The notes: a model not told the origin generated them from the sequence alone. A stretch of DNA of 23,973 bases from Eutrophocola sp964629325 (GCA_964629325.1 CAZVSC010000041.1:1-23973), one strand, 5' to 3'. Counted from the stretch's first letter, positions 1 through 7,125 are shown. A program made the numbers and translations.

Positions 1-69
1 GCCCTTGGCGTCCTGTCCCTGCCAGATGAAAGTGGCCTGTTTGACGGCTGAGTGTGCCGGAGCTGCCAT
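1..69 (-). CDS. pilC: Type IV pilus inner-membrane platform protein PilC (N-terminal fragment, cut by window edge)
   Basis: PilC is the polytopic inner-membrane platform of the type IV pilus, on which the PilB motor acts. Only the first 23 codons are in the window; they read MAAPAHSAVKQATFIWQGQD followed by AKG. The F-x-W-x-G-x-D-x-x-G pattern is typical of PilC/GspF N-termini. The ATG at 67-69 (minus strand) has a good GAGG ribosome-binding site about 8 bases upstream and lies 22 bases after the pilB stop, so the two genes are probably cotranscribed. The call rests on a short stretch plus the classic pilB-pilC order; the rest of the gene lies beyond position 1. Confidence 0.75.
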   Translation of the reverse strand, partial: MAAPAHSAVKQATFIWQGQDAKG

Positions 70-91
70 AACTGTTACCTCGTTCGACCCT

Positions 92-1792
92 TCAGGTCAT
101 TCGGTTGACTTCCGCAAGACTGGTCAGCCCCTGGGCAGCTTTCTCCAGTGCCGACCTGCGCAGGTCATTAAACCCTTTATTTCGCGCTAACTCTGCGATC
201 TGTATCGAATTTCCACCGGCCATCATAACACGGGAAAATGCTTCGGTAATCGCTACCGTTTCATATATACCCACCCTGCCGCGGTAGCCGCCGTGGCAGT
301 GATTGCACCCTGCCGGGGCAAAAAGCCGGGCTTCGGGAATTGAGTCGGGGGAAAAACCCTCTTGAATCAATACGTTGGAAGGCAAGTGTAGCGGTTTTTT
401 ACAGCGTGTACAGAGCCGCCTGAGCAGGCGCTGGGCAATGACCAGGCTCAGGGAGGTCGCCAGGTGATAGGGGGCTATGCCCATGTCCACCAGGCGTGTG
501 AGGGTTTCCGCGGCGCTGTTGGTATGCAGCGTGGACAGGACCAGGTGACCCGTTTGCGCAGCCCTCACGGCGATACGTGCGGTTTCCAGGTCGCGGATTT
601 CACCAACCATCAGAACGTCAGGATCCTGTCTCAGGAAGGCGCGCAGGGTTTCGCTGAAACCGAGTCCGACAGCCGCGTTCACGGAAACCTGGTTGATGCC
701 GTCGAGGTGAATCTCCACCGGATCTTCCACGGTGGCGATATTGCGCTCGGCATTGTTGAGCAGGTTGAGGCCGGTATACAGCGTCAGGGATTTGCCACTG
801 CCGGTTGGTCCTGTCACCAGGATCAAACCCTGCTGGCGATGCAGTGCCTGGGTATAAAGACGCTTCTGTTCCGCAGTGAAACCCAGGCTGTCCATGTCGA
901 GATTGTCAGGTTGCGGATCGAGCACGCGCAGGACGGTTTTTTCACCCCACAGTGTCGGCAGCGTGCTGACACGCAATTCCATGGCCCGTGCACGTGACAG
1001 CCTCAGGCGGAAGCGGCCGTCCTGAGGCAGGCGCTTTTCGGCGATATCCAGCCTGGCCATGATTTTCAGCCGGGCACCGATTTTGCCGGTAATGGCCAGG
1101 GGTGGCCGCGCTATCTCACGCAGCATCCCGTCCTCACGAAACCGGATTCGGGCGGTGTGCTCGTAACATTCCACGTGAATATCAGAGGCTCCGCGGCGAA
1201 TGGCGTCGGGAGGCAGCCGGTTGACCACGCGGGTGACGGGTGTGTCGCCCGCGTTGCCCCCGGCATCATCCGCAGGGGTGCCGGCATCCTCTTGAATCGG
1301 TATCGCATCGAAATCCAGCTGCGACAATTCCGAAGCACGTCCTGGCGCGTGGCAGGTGTCGAGCAAATCCTGCAGGGCACGATTGAGCATGGATTCCTCG
1401 ACTACGACAATGTCGGTCTTGCAACCGGCCTGGAAACTGAACTCGTTGAGACCATGATCCTCAGCCGGATCGGAGACGCCCAGCCAAAGCGTTGCGTCCG
1501 GTTTCAGCAGGGGCAGGGCGCGATACCTGCGAATGAGTTCAGGGGATACCCTCGGCAGGGTGCGGGTGGCGGGTTGCAGCGCATCGATATCCACCAGGGG
1601 CAAGCTGAAGTGGCGAGCCGCTGCGGCAGCGATGCTCGAGGCGTCCATGAGCTGATTGTCGACCAGGTACTTCACCAGGGGTTGGGCATGGGCTCGCGCA
1701 CTGATCCTGGCCTGTTCCACCAGGGCAGGATCCAGCAGGCCTGAAACTGCCAGCCAGTGTGATCTGTCCCTGATCGCGGCCTTGCTGTTCAT
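92..1792 (-). CDS. pilB: Type IV pilus assembly ATPase PilB
   Basis: Cytoplasmic hexameric ATPase of the GspE/PulE/PilB family that powers pilus extension. From the ATG at 1790-1792 the protein is 566 residues, the usual PilB length; a TTG 54 bases upstream would add 18 unconvincing residues. Visible in order are an N-terminal MshEN-like domain (with SLPLVDIDAL around residues 63-72), the Walker A motif GPTGSGKS (about 328-335), the Walker B motif VLMVGEIRD (about 393-401), the His-box region LSTLHTNSAAETL, and a tetracysteine zinc motif (CTRC about 461-464, CNHC about 496-499). All catalytic signatures are intact. No strong Shine-Dalgarno sequence precedes the ATG. It is followed closely by pilC and is divergent from the pilin gene, as in Pseudomonas. 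Confidence 0.96.
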   Translation of the reverse strand: MNSKAAIRDRSHWLAVSGLLDPALVEQARISARAHAQPLVKYLVDNQLMDASSIAAAAARHFSLPLVDIDALQPATRTLPRVSPELIRRYRALPLLKPDATLWLGVSDPAEDHGLNEFSFQAGCKTDIVVVEESMLNRALQDLLDTCHAPGRASELSQLDFDAIPIQEDAGTPADDAGGNAGDTPVTRVVNRLPPDAIRRGASDIHVECYEHTARIRFREDGMLREIARPPLAITGKIGARLKIMARLDIAEKRLPQDGRFRLRLSRARAMELRVSTLPTLWGEKTVLRVLDPQPDNLDMDSLGFTAEQKRLYTQALHRQQGLILVTGPTGSGKSLTLYTGLNLLNNAERNIATVEDPVEIHLDGINQVSVNAAVGLGFSETLRAFLRQDPDVLMVGEIRDLETARIAVRAAQTGHLVLSTLHTNSAAETLTRLVDMGIAPYHLATSLSLVIAQRLLRRLCTRCKKPLHLPSNVLIQEGFSPDSIPEARLFAPAGCNHCHGGYRGRVGIYETVAITEAFSRVMMAGGNSIQIAELARNKGFNDLRRSALEKAAQGLTSLAEVNRMT

Positions 1793-1913
1793 CGTTCTGG
1801 AAATCCGGGCTGGGGGGGCACAACCAGCCGGTATCAGTGTAGGCAAGGTTCAGGGGAATGCCAGCACGATGGATACCTGCCTGGATTGACACACCAGGCT
1901 GACGAAAATGCGC

Positions 1914-1934
1914 GTCAATTGACAAATTTTGTCA
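1914..1934. promoter_or_regulatory. Overlapping palindromes upstream of pilA (possible operator)
   Basis: Two perfect dyads overlap here. GTCAATTGAC occupies 1914-1923, and TGACAAA-T-TTTGTCA occupies 1920-1934. They lie about 175-200 bases upstream of the predicted sigma-54 transcription start, a distance at which enhancer-binding activators such as PilR can act. The PilR assignment is inference; the seen sequence is only partly like published PilR half-sites, and a repressor of pilB is equally possible. Confidence 0.35.
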
Positions 1935-2037
1935 TGCAAAATGCGAATAATTTTCAAGGAGTTAACTTCAATGTGATATCACGTACGCCTGTAAAGGCCG
2001 TAATTCCGTTGGATAAGGCGCAGATAAGACTGAAAAG

Positions 2038-2053
2038 AGTGATCCAGATCACA
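2038..2053. promoter_or_regulatory. CRP/Vfr-like binding site
   Basis: The sequence AGTGATCCAGATCACA matches the CRP-family consensus TGTGA-N6-TCACA at all positions but the first, with symmetric half-sites GTGATC and GATCAC. Its centre is about 65 bases upstream of the start predicted for the sigma-54 promoter at 2085-2100. Control of type IV pili by a cAMP receptor protein is known in Pseudomonas (Vfr), so a role in pilA or pilB expression is plausible. The identity of the regulator is inferred. Confidence 0.55.
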
Positions 2054-2084
2054 TTGCGGGGCCCAAAAAAATCAATGGAACTAA

Positions 2085-2100
2085 TGGCATGGACCTTGCA
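2085..2100 (+). promoter_or_regulatory. Sigma-54 (RpoN) promoter of the pilin gene
   Basis: TGGCATG-GACC-TTGCA fits the RpoN consensus TGGCAYR-N4-TTGCW at every position. The invariant GG (2086-2087) and GC (2098-2099) are separated by exactly 10 bases. Transcription would begin near 2111, giving a leader of about 70 bases before the pilin ATG. Pilin genes of many gammaproteobacteria are RpoN/PilR-dependent, which supports the call. The promoter remains intact although the gene it drives is broken. Confidence 0.85.
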
Positions 2101-2182
2101 ACTAATTTCATGCTTTCGGCGATCCGCATGGATTCGAGTAACGTCAGCAAACATGGTTTTCATGTTTTTTCAGGAGATAAAA

Positions 2183-2482
2183 ATGAAAAACTTCAAACAC
2201 GACCAAAAGGGTTTCACCCTTATAGAATTGATGATCGTTATCGCGATCATCGGTATTCTGGCCGCTGTAGCTCTGCCCGCTTACCAGGATTACACAATCC
2301 GCGCTAAAGCGTCTGAGCTCGTACCTGCCTCAAGTGCTGCCAAGAACACCATTTCTGAAGCTGTACCAGTAAGCGGCGATCCATACAGCCCCGATGCCTG
2401 CAGCGCCCAGCAGGATCAAATACCAGAAGGCCTCGGCCATAGATATACCGAGGATTGCCGGAATGCCGGCCAGGGCGATTAA
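2183..2482 (+). pseudogene. pilA: Type IV major pilin, 3'-truncated (chimeric reading frame)
   Basis: The frame begins with a class III signal and pilin helix: leader MKNFKHDQKG, then FTLIELMIVIAIIGILAAVALPAYQDY, with the prepilin-peptidase site G/F and mature Glu5 intact. The ATG is preceded by AGGAG at an ideal distance. Pilin-like sequence continues to about residue 60-66 (SAAKNTISEA), then changes abruptly near 2360-2385. From there to the stop the bases are the antisense strand of the neighbouring membrane gene, and the 99-residue product has no pilin beta-sheet or C-terminal disulfide loop. A normal pilin is about 140-170 residues. A deletion fusing two convergent genes, or an assembly misjoin, would explain this. 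The product is unlikely to form a normal pilus. Confidence 0.85.
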
Positions 2483-2887
2483 ACCGCAAAGTGATGTGCT
2501 CACGGCAATCTCCACCAGCACCATCGCGGTACTTCTGGAGTACGCGATGTTCTCGATCCGGTTGAACAGGTAAATCGCGAACGGGATGCCGATCTTGACG
2601 GGTGTGGAGTAATGGGCGGCCATGGTGGCGAAATGGATCAGGACGAGATTCTTCAGCCTGCAGGGTGCGCCGAGTACGGCAAGCAGGTATTTGCGGGAGG
2701 CGATATGCACGCTGGTTGCCAGGAAAAAAACCACAACCAGCATGCCGAGCTGCCAGGCCTTTAGGACCAGCAGTGTCGATGCCAGGTCTGCGAAGGCGAT
2801 GTCCGAGAAGGCGACGATGAGGGCAACCAGGCAGAAAAAAAGCAGCAGCCAGTAGGACGCAATAAATTGTTTCACCCTGGAGAGCAT
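2330..2887 (-). pseudogene. Lysylphosphatidylglycerol synthase TM/flippase-like membrane protein, 3'-truncated
   Basis: The 185-residue frame is highly hydrophobic, with at least four predicted membrane segments (near residues 11-32, 45-60, 120-145 and 150-170). A stretch HYSTPVKIGIPFAIYLFNRI sits where the LPG_synthase_TM (UPF0104, YbhN-like) family has its conserved P-x-x-x-G loop, so I assign it to that group with moderate confidence. Family members are usually 300 residues or more. Here the frame ends inside the antisense of the broken pilin, and its last 12-20 codons are pilin antisense, so the C-terminal half is missing. The ATG at 2885-2887 has GGGA about 7 bases upstream. It follows the methyltransferase on the same strand after 208 bases. 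Confidence 0.6.
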
Positions 2888-3095
2888 GTGAAATCCCGAT
2901 TGGATGGCTGTGCTTCTGCGTTGGCTGCCCAGGGTCGTCAGTGGCGATGACCCCGCCTGGCCTGCCCATGCGGTTATTGTTCTCGTTGACCAATTGTATC
3001 AACAGCTTAGGCTTATAGTTACGTTCGCGGCGGATAAATTATGACAGAAGCGGCAAAAACTTCGGTCGCGCCGGCATCGGCCCGTGTCCAGGCCG

Positions 3096-4091
3096 TCAGT
3101 CAGGTTTGGCGAAGCGGCCGCTGTGGCACGCCTCTTCGGTGTGGAGATGGGAGGCAACCAGGTTGCAACGTTCGGTCATGGCCAGGAATTCATCCTTCGA
3201 ATAGCGGGTGGCGTTGGAAGGTGCGTACCAGTCATAGTTGGTCGACACGGAGGTTTCCCGGCCAAGGGATTCGTTCCAGAAACACTTGATGAAATTCCAG
3301 TAGATGAATCGCTGCAGGTCCATCCTGCCACCCTTGATATCCAGGAGGGGGATATCGGGAACGTCCACTTCGATATTCAAGTCACTCAGGGTTTTTCCCA
3401 GTTCAGTAAGTTGTTCGCTCATGGCCCACATGTCCTCGCTTGACACTTCGATGGTTCTTTTCCGGAAGTAGTCATCGAGCAGTTCCCTCGGCAGAGCTTT
3501 TCTGGCGTAGACATATACCGCCAGCTCACCGCCTGGTTCCAGTATCCTGGCCAGTTCCAGCATGGTTTTTTCGGGATCCTCGGTATGGTGTATGACCTGG
3601 TCGCAGCTGACATAGTCGAGGGCGCCGTCCCTGATGCGGGTGTCGGCAATGTCGCCCTTGGCGAAGACAAGGTTGGGCGTGTCCCGGTAGGTAGCCGCGG
3701 CCACGAAAACCGCATCGGAGTAATCCATGCCGATAACGAGCGTGTCCGGGCTGAGATCAGCGAACCATTTCGCCTTGTAACCAAGCCCGCAACCGGCATC
3801 GAGGACTGCTTTCCTGCCTTTCAGGAAGTCCTGCAGTGCCGCTTCGGTTTCGAAACCGTAGAGATCCAGGTACCAGTTTTTCTGGAAAGCGAACAGTTTT
3901 TCCTGGTTACGGATCTCCTCCTGGCTGTATTTTTCCCATTTTTCGGAAAATACCGCATTGGTTTGCCGCTGGTTGGCATCAGTCGCGTCGTCTGCGACGA
4001 GGATGACATCACCGCTGGTTGGAAAAGTATCGGTGAAGATTGCTGTCAGGTCATGCATGAAGCCTCGAGGCCCGGCCACGGCCGGGATCAT
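3096..4091 (-). CDS. Class I SAM-dependent methyltransferase
   Basis: The protein is 331 residues. Motif I is VLDAGCGLGYKAKWF (about residues 95-109), followed by an acidic strand end (VIGMDYS), a motif-II-like FAKGDIADT and the region DYVSCDQVIHHTEDPEKTMLELARILEPGG typical of Methyltransf_11-type enzymes. The N-terminal ANQRQTNAVFSEKW segment is shared with methyltransferases found in polysaccharide and surface-glycan loci, but the substrate cannot be read from sequence. The start is uncertain: ATG 4089-4091 gives the full frame, whereas ATG 4056-4058 (MHDLTAIF) has GAGG only 4 bases upstream and would remove a hairpin from the coding region. It lies just upstream of the truncated flippase-like gene, with which it may share an operon. 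Confidence 0.85.
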   Translation of the reverse strand: MIPAVAGPRGFMHDLTAIFTDTFPTSGDVILVADDATDANQRQTNAVFSEKWEKYSQEEIRNQEKLFAFQKNWYLDLYGFETEAALQDFLKGRKAVLDAGCGLGYKAKWFADLSPDTLVIGMDYSDAVFVAAATYRDTPNLVFAKGDIADTRIRDGALDYVSCDQVIHHTEDPEKTMLELARILEPGGELAVYVYARKALPRELLDDYFRKRTIEVSSEDMWAMSEQLTELGKTLSDLNIEVDVPDIPLLDIKGGRMDLQRFIYWNFIKCFWNESLGRETSVSTNYDWYAPSNATRYSKDEFLAMTERCNLVASHLHTEEACHSGRFAKPD

Positions 4092-4200
4092 CCATCAGGC
4101 CCGAAAGAATAACCGTACCATCCGGGTGCGTCCAGAGAGCAAGGAGAACAGTGTGACGGTGGTGCAGGCAGGAGAATTCCGGCCCCGCGCCTGAAAAAGG

Positions 4201-4229
4201 TTTTCATCACCCGCAACCTTCCATACACT
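4201..4229 (+). promoter_or_regulatory. Weak sigma-70 promoter candidate for the DUF1080 lipoprotein
   Basis: TTTTCA (4201-4206) and TACACT (4224-4229) are separated by 17 bases, about 35 bases before the lipoprotein ATG. Each hexamer matches consensus at about four of six positions, so this is only a candidate. Confidence 0.3.
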
Positions 4230-4263
4230 GCTCATCATTCAAATACCTGTTGGGGAATCAACC

Positions 4264-4845
4264 ATGAAACTGAACAACCTTTACACACTGGCAGCACTTT
4301 CTGTCGCACCCCTGGTGCTCACGGCCTGCAGCAGCATGAACGGCGGCTGGATGGAACTGGATGAAAGCATGAGCGGCTGGCATACCGTCGGTGACGCCAA
4401 CTGGCACTGGGAAGGCAACGAAGTCGTGGCCGACACGGCATCCGGCATCAGCCACCTGGTGACCGACGCCAGCTACGGCGATTTCCAGATCCAGGCGGAA
4501 TTCTGGAACCACGAAGGCGCCAACAGCGGCATCTTCATGCGCATCCAGAACCCGGCAGCGATCACCGATACCACGGCCTACGAGGCGAACATCTACGACA
4601 ACCGACCCGACCAGAGCGGTCGCACCGGCGGCTTTCCCAATTTCATGCCACCCATGGCCGTGTTAAACACCTGGGACCAATGGAATACATACGACATCAC
4701 GATGGAAGGCAATCACGTCACCGTGAAGTTGAACGGCGTTACCACCGTTGATACCACTGACGATAATTTCTCCAGCGGTCCGATTTCTCTGCAATACGGC
4801 GCCGGGACCATCAAGTTCCGCAACGTGCGCATAAGAAGCCTGTAA
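4264..4845 (+). CDS. DUF1080 (3-keto-disaccharide hydrolase-type) lipoprotein
   Basis: The 193-residue protein begins with a lipoprotein signal: a basic start, a hydrophobic core and lipobox LTAC (residues 19-22), so it should be lipid-anchored outside the inner membrane. The mature part reads as a single concanavalin-like beta-sandwich of the DUF1080/PF06439 family: W-x-W-x-G-N-x-V (WHWEGNEVV), YGDFQIQAEFW, NSGIFMRI, YEANIYD, the WNTYDITMEGNHVTVKLNG segment and the C-terminal GTIKFRNVRIR. Family members act on 3-keto sugars or bind polysaccharides; the substrate here is unknown. The start is supported by a GGGGA ribosome-binding site. It is convergent with nadC. Confidence 0.88.
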   Translation: MKLNNLYTLAALSVAPLVLTACSSMNGGWMELDESMSGWHTVGDANWHWEGNEVVADTASGISHLVTDASYGDFQIQAEFWNHEGANSGIFMRIQNPAAITDTTAYEANIYDNRPDQSGRTGGFPNFMPPMAVLNTWDQWNTYDITMEGNHVTVKLNGVTTVDTTDDNFSSGPISLQYGAGTIKFRNVRIRSL

Positions 4846-4858
4846 TCCGTACAATCAC

Positions 4859-4881
4859 CCGGGCGAACCATGTTCGCCCGG
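4859..4881. terminator. Hairpin between convergent DUF1080 gene and nadC
   Basis: A perfect 10-bp stem, CCGGGCGAAC (4859-4868) with GTTCGCCCGG (4872-4881), closes a 3-base CAT loop. It lies 14 bases after the lipoprotein stop and about 90 bases from the nadC end. There is no T-tract on either side, so it may only attenuate transcription or stabilise mRNA 3' ends. Confidence 0.55.
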
Positions 4882-4968
4882 CGTTCGTATTGCAGAGCAC
4901 CCATCAAAGTCAGAATTTTGGTAGCGTCGCGAGCGCAGCAGCTGCTGCAGAAGGAAGGAAACCGGCGC

Positions 4969-5820
4969 TTATTCAAATAGCATCGTGAAGTCTGTGGCCT
5001 GTATGTGCTTGGTTAAAGAACCTACAGATATGTAATCAACGCCGGTTTCCGCCACGACTACTGCACTCTTGATGTCGTAGCCGCCGGATGCTTCGAGTTT
5101 GGCGCGGCCATCATTGATCATCACGGCTTCGCGCAACATCTCCAGCGTAAAGTTGTCCAGCAGCACGATGTCGGCTTTTGCGGCCAGCGCTTCGTTGAGT
5201 TGTGCCAGGGTCTCCACTTCCACTTCCACCTTGCGGTCCGGGTGCAGTGCCCGCGCATTTTCGATGGCCTTCGTGATGCCGCCGCTGGCGTTGATATGGT
5301 TTTCCTTGATGAGGTACGCATCGTAGAGGCCGATGCGGTGGTTGAAGCAGCCTCCGGTCTGTACGGCATACTTCTGTGCCAGCCTGAGTCCGGGAATGGT
5401 CTTGCGGGTATCGAGAATGTTCACACGGGTGTGGCGCACCTGGTCGGCAATCTCTCGTGCCGAGGTGGCGACGCTGGACAGGGTCTGCAGGAAGTTCAGT
5501 GCGGTGCGTTCAGCAGTGAGCAGGGACCTGGCGCGGCCACGGGCTACAAACACAACCTCGCCCGGATCGATGCTGTCGCCATCGCGCTTCTCCCAGGTCA
5601 CGACCACGTCGGGATCGATCTGGTGAAACACCTCGTTGACCCAGGGTTCCCCGCAAATGGTGGCGTGTTCGCGGCAAATCACCCGGGCCGTGGACTGCTT
5701 GTCGGCAGGAATCAGTTCCGCGGTGATGTCGCCGCTGCCGACGTCCTCGGCAATGGCGCTGCGCACGACGTCCTGCAAGCCTTCGAGTAAGCGGTTTGCC
5801 ATGGTTGGTAAAATCAGCAT
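4969..5820 (-). CDS. nadC: Nicotinate-nucleotide diphosphorylase (carboxylating), quinolinate phosphoribosyltransferase
   Basis: This cytoplasmic enzyme converts quinolinate and PRPP to nicotinate mononucleotide in de novo NAD synthesis. The 283-residue length is normal. Clear family motifs are EDVGSGDIT (25-33), ERTALNFLQ (104-112), LDTRKTIPGLR (136-146), the FNHRIGLYDAYLIKENH active-site block (159-175), VEVEVETL, VLLDNF and a C-terminal SVGSLTK. The arginines, lysine and histidine expected for quinolinate and PRPP phosphate binding are present. The ATG at 5818-5820 was chosen; MANRLL at 5802 is an alternative with no better ribosome-binding site. It follows the aspartic protease gene by 30 bases on the same strand and is probably cotranscribed with it. 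Confidence 0.97.
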   Translation of the reverse strand: MLILPTMANRLLEGLQDVVRSAIAEDVGSGDITAELIPADKQSTARVICREHATICGEPWVNEVFHQIDPDVVVTWEKRDGDSIDPGEVVFVARGRARSLLTAERTALNFLQTLSSVATSAREIADQVRHTRVNILDTRKTIPGLRLAQKYAVQTGGCFNHRIGLYDAYLIKENHINASGGITKAIENARALHPDRKVEVEVETLAQLNEALAAKADIVLLDNFTLEMLREAVMINDGRAKLEASGGYDIKSAVVVAETGVDYISVGSLTKHIQATDFTMLFE

Positions 5821-5850
5821 GCCTGTGAAAAGAGGCGCGATTATACGGGA

Positions 5851-6393
5851 TTATTGCCCCGGAAGCCCGTGGTGCCTGAGGGTGAGCTGCGACCCGCGCT
5901 GATTGAATTCGATCTGCCGCAGGGCGCTCATGCCGAGCAGAACCATGCTTTCATGCATCGACGGGTTGATACTGGCGCGCACGTCATACAGGGTGATGCC
6001 GCCCAGGGTGAGTTCGTCGATGTTGGTGCTGTAGATGCTGACGAGGCCGTTGGCCGTCATTGCCTGGCTCTCGTAGCCGTACTCCAGGCCACTGGCCCGT
6101 GCCAGGCCGGGTGGAATGACCACATCCGTGGCGCCGGTATCCAGGATAAATTCGGCCGGTACGGCGTTTATCCTGCCGGTCATGACATACTGGCCCTGGC
6201 GGTTGCTTTCCAGCACGACTTCTACCTGCCCCAGGGCGTTGATACTCGTCATGGGTTCACTGTTGGGGTTGCGCGCACCGTCCAGCACGCCGTCAAAGAT
6301 CATTGTCAGCAGGGCAAGTCCCAGCACGAAGCCGGCGGCGATCATGCCCTGGCCCATGCGCTTGCTGCTGTGATGCGGATCGTGGTCGTTCAT
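5851..6393 (-). CDS. Membrane-anchored retropepsin-like aspartic protease (TIGR02281-like)
   Basis: The 180-residue protein has one N-terminal membrane segment (about residues 17-33), placing the rest in the periplasm. The catalytic motif FILDTGATDVVIP (about 82-94, Asp85) is the single-Asp signature of retroviral-type proteases, which work as homodimers. A second family block is VLLGMSALRQIEF (151-163), the hydrophobic-hydrophobic-Gly strand that follows the flap in these enzymes. Bacterial members of this family are widespread but their substrates are mostly unknown. It is divergent from ampD with 52 bases between starts and lies directly upstream of nadC. Confidence 0.85.
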   Translation of the reverse strand: MNDHDPHHSSKRMGQGMIAAGFVLGLALLTMIFDGVLDGARNPNSEPMTSINALGQVEVVLESNRQGQYVMTGRINAVPAEFILDTGATDVVIPPGLARASGLEYGYESQAMTANGLVSIYSTNIDELTLGGITLYDVRASINPSMHESMVLLGMSALRQIEFNQRGSQLTLRHHGLPGQ

Positions 6394-6445
6394 GGCCTGA
6401 TTATAAACATCCTTCTAGACAGTTATAGGTAGGGTAATATGGGGC

Positions 6446-6991
6446 ATGGAAATCATAAATCACCTGCTTGTCCCCAGCCGCCAGGAGCCGTCACCCAATT
6501 GCGGTGACCGTCCCGAAGGCGAAGCGATCAGCCTGCTGGTGATTCACAACATCAGCCTGCCGCCGGGGCAATTCGGAGGTCCATACATCGATGACCTGTT
6601 CTGCAATCGCCTCGATTGCAGCGCCCATCCTTATTTTGACGCTCTGAGAGAGCTCAGGGTTTCGGCCCACCTGCTTATCGACAGGGCAGGGCAGGTTACC
6701 CAGTATGTTCCTTTCGACAAGCGGGCCCACCATGCCGGCGTATCCAGTTTCAAGGGCAGGGAGCAGTGCAATGACTTCTCCATTGGCATCGAGCTCGAGG
6801 GCACGGATGACGATCCGTTTACGGCGGCCCAGTATGACAGCCTGGCACAGATTACCCGGCTGTTGATGGCGGCCTATCCGGGGATCACTGCCGAGCGGAT
6901 TGCCGGGCATTCGGACATCGCCCCGGAACGCAAGACGGATCCCGGGCCTTGTTTCGACTGGGAAAAATATCGCCGCCTGGTTTCCGCCTGA
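6446..6991 (+). CDS. ampD: 1,6-anhydro-N-acetylmuramyl-L-alanine amidase AmpD
   Basis: This zinc amidase removes peptides from anhydro-muropeptides during cell-wall recycling in the cytoplasm, and in many gammaproteobacteria its loss derepresses AmpC beta-lactamase. At 181 residues it matches AmpD. The zinc ligands are visible: His34 (LLVIHNIS), His155 (IAGHSDIAP) and Asp165 (RKTDPGPCFDW), with Lys163 also conserved. The expected FSIGIELEG strand is present. The motifs RAHHAGVSSFKGREQCND are characteristic of AmpD rather than AmiD. The ATG is preceded by GGGG, and TAATAT at 6435-6440 is a possible -10 element. No ampE follows; the next gene is aceE. Confidence 0.96.
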   Translation: MEIINHLLVPSRQEPSPNCGDRPEGEAISLLVIHNISLPPGQFGGPYIDDLFCNRLDCSAHPYFDALRELRVSAHLLIDRAGQVTQYVPFDKRAHHAGVSSFKGREQCNDFSIGIELEGTDDDPFTAAQYDSLAQITRLLMAAYPGITAERIAGHSDIAPERKTDPGPCFDWEKYRRLVSA

Positions 6992-7106
6992 CCCTCAATG
7001 GGGCGTGGCGCGACGACATTGGGCGTGCTCCGGAATTTGACTACATTGCTATCCTTGCGAATTTACTGGATTTTTTCAGGGCAGGGGGACATGGAAAGGG
7101 CAAATC

Positions 7107-7121
7107 TGTAGTTTTACTACA
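7107..7121. promoter_or_regulatory. Operator-like repeat 1 upstream of the aceE promoter
   Basis: TGTAGTTTTACTACA is a perfect 6-bp inverted repeat (TGTAGT / ACTACA) with a 3-base spacer. It lies upstream of the -35 candidate at 7138 and is nearly identical to the element at 7178-7192, suggesting two sites for one dimeric regulator. The sequence does not match the published E. coli PdhR or Fnr sites. Confidence 0.5.
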
Positions 7122-7125
7122 AAAT

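Larger units (their letters stand above)
1793..2182. promoter_or_regulatory. Divergent pilB-pilA control region
   Basis: This 390-base gene-free stretch separates pilB (minus) from the pilin gene (plus). It is visibly more AT-rich than the flanking genes. It contains two overlapping palindromes near 1914-1934, a CRP-like dyad at 2038-2053, a sigma-54 promoter at 2085-2100 and a strong ribosome-binding site (AGGAG, 2172-2176) for the pilin. An open frame runs from 1886 into the pilin frame, but it lacks protein-like character and I treat it as read-through. I could not pick a convincing pilB promoter on the minus strand. Confidence 0.75.

Noticed and set aside
1886..2182. N-terminal extension of the pilin frame
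   Set aside because: The frame is open by chance through an AT-rich control region holding the sigma-54 promoter; the class III leader and ribosome-binding site fix the start at 2183.
2183..2482. Short functional pilin of the Geobacter type
   Set aside because: Geobacter-type short pilins end soon after the helix and keep a specific aromatic pattern. Here the frame continues into antisense of another gene, and the partner gene is truncated at the same point, so breakage is the simpler reading.
3041..3443. Plus-strand frames opposite the end of the methyltransferase gene
   Set aside because: The minus-strand methyltransferase shows clear motifs, while the opposite frames show none and overlap one another.
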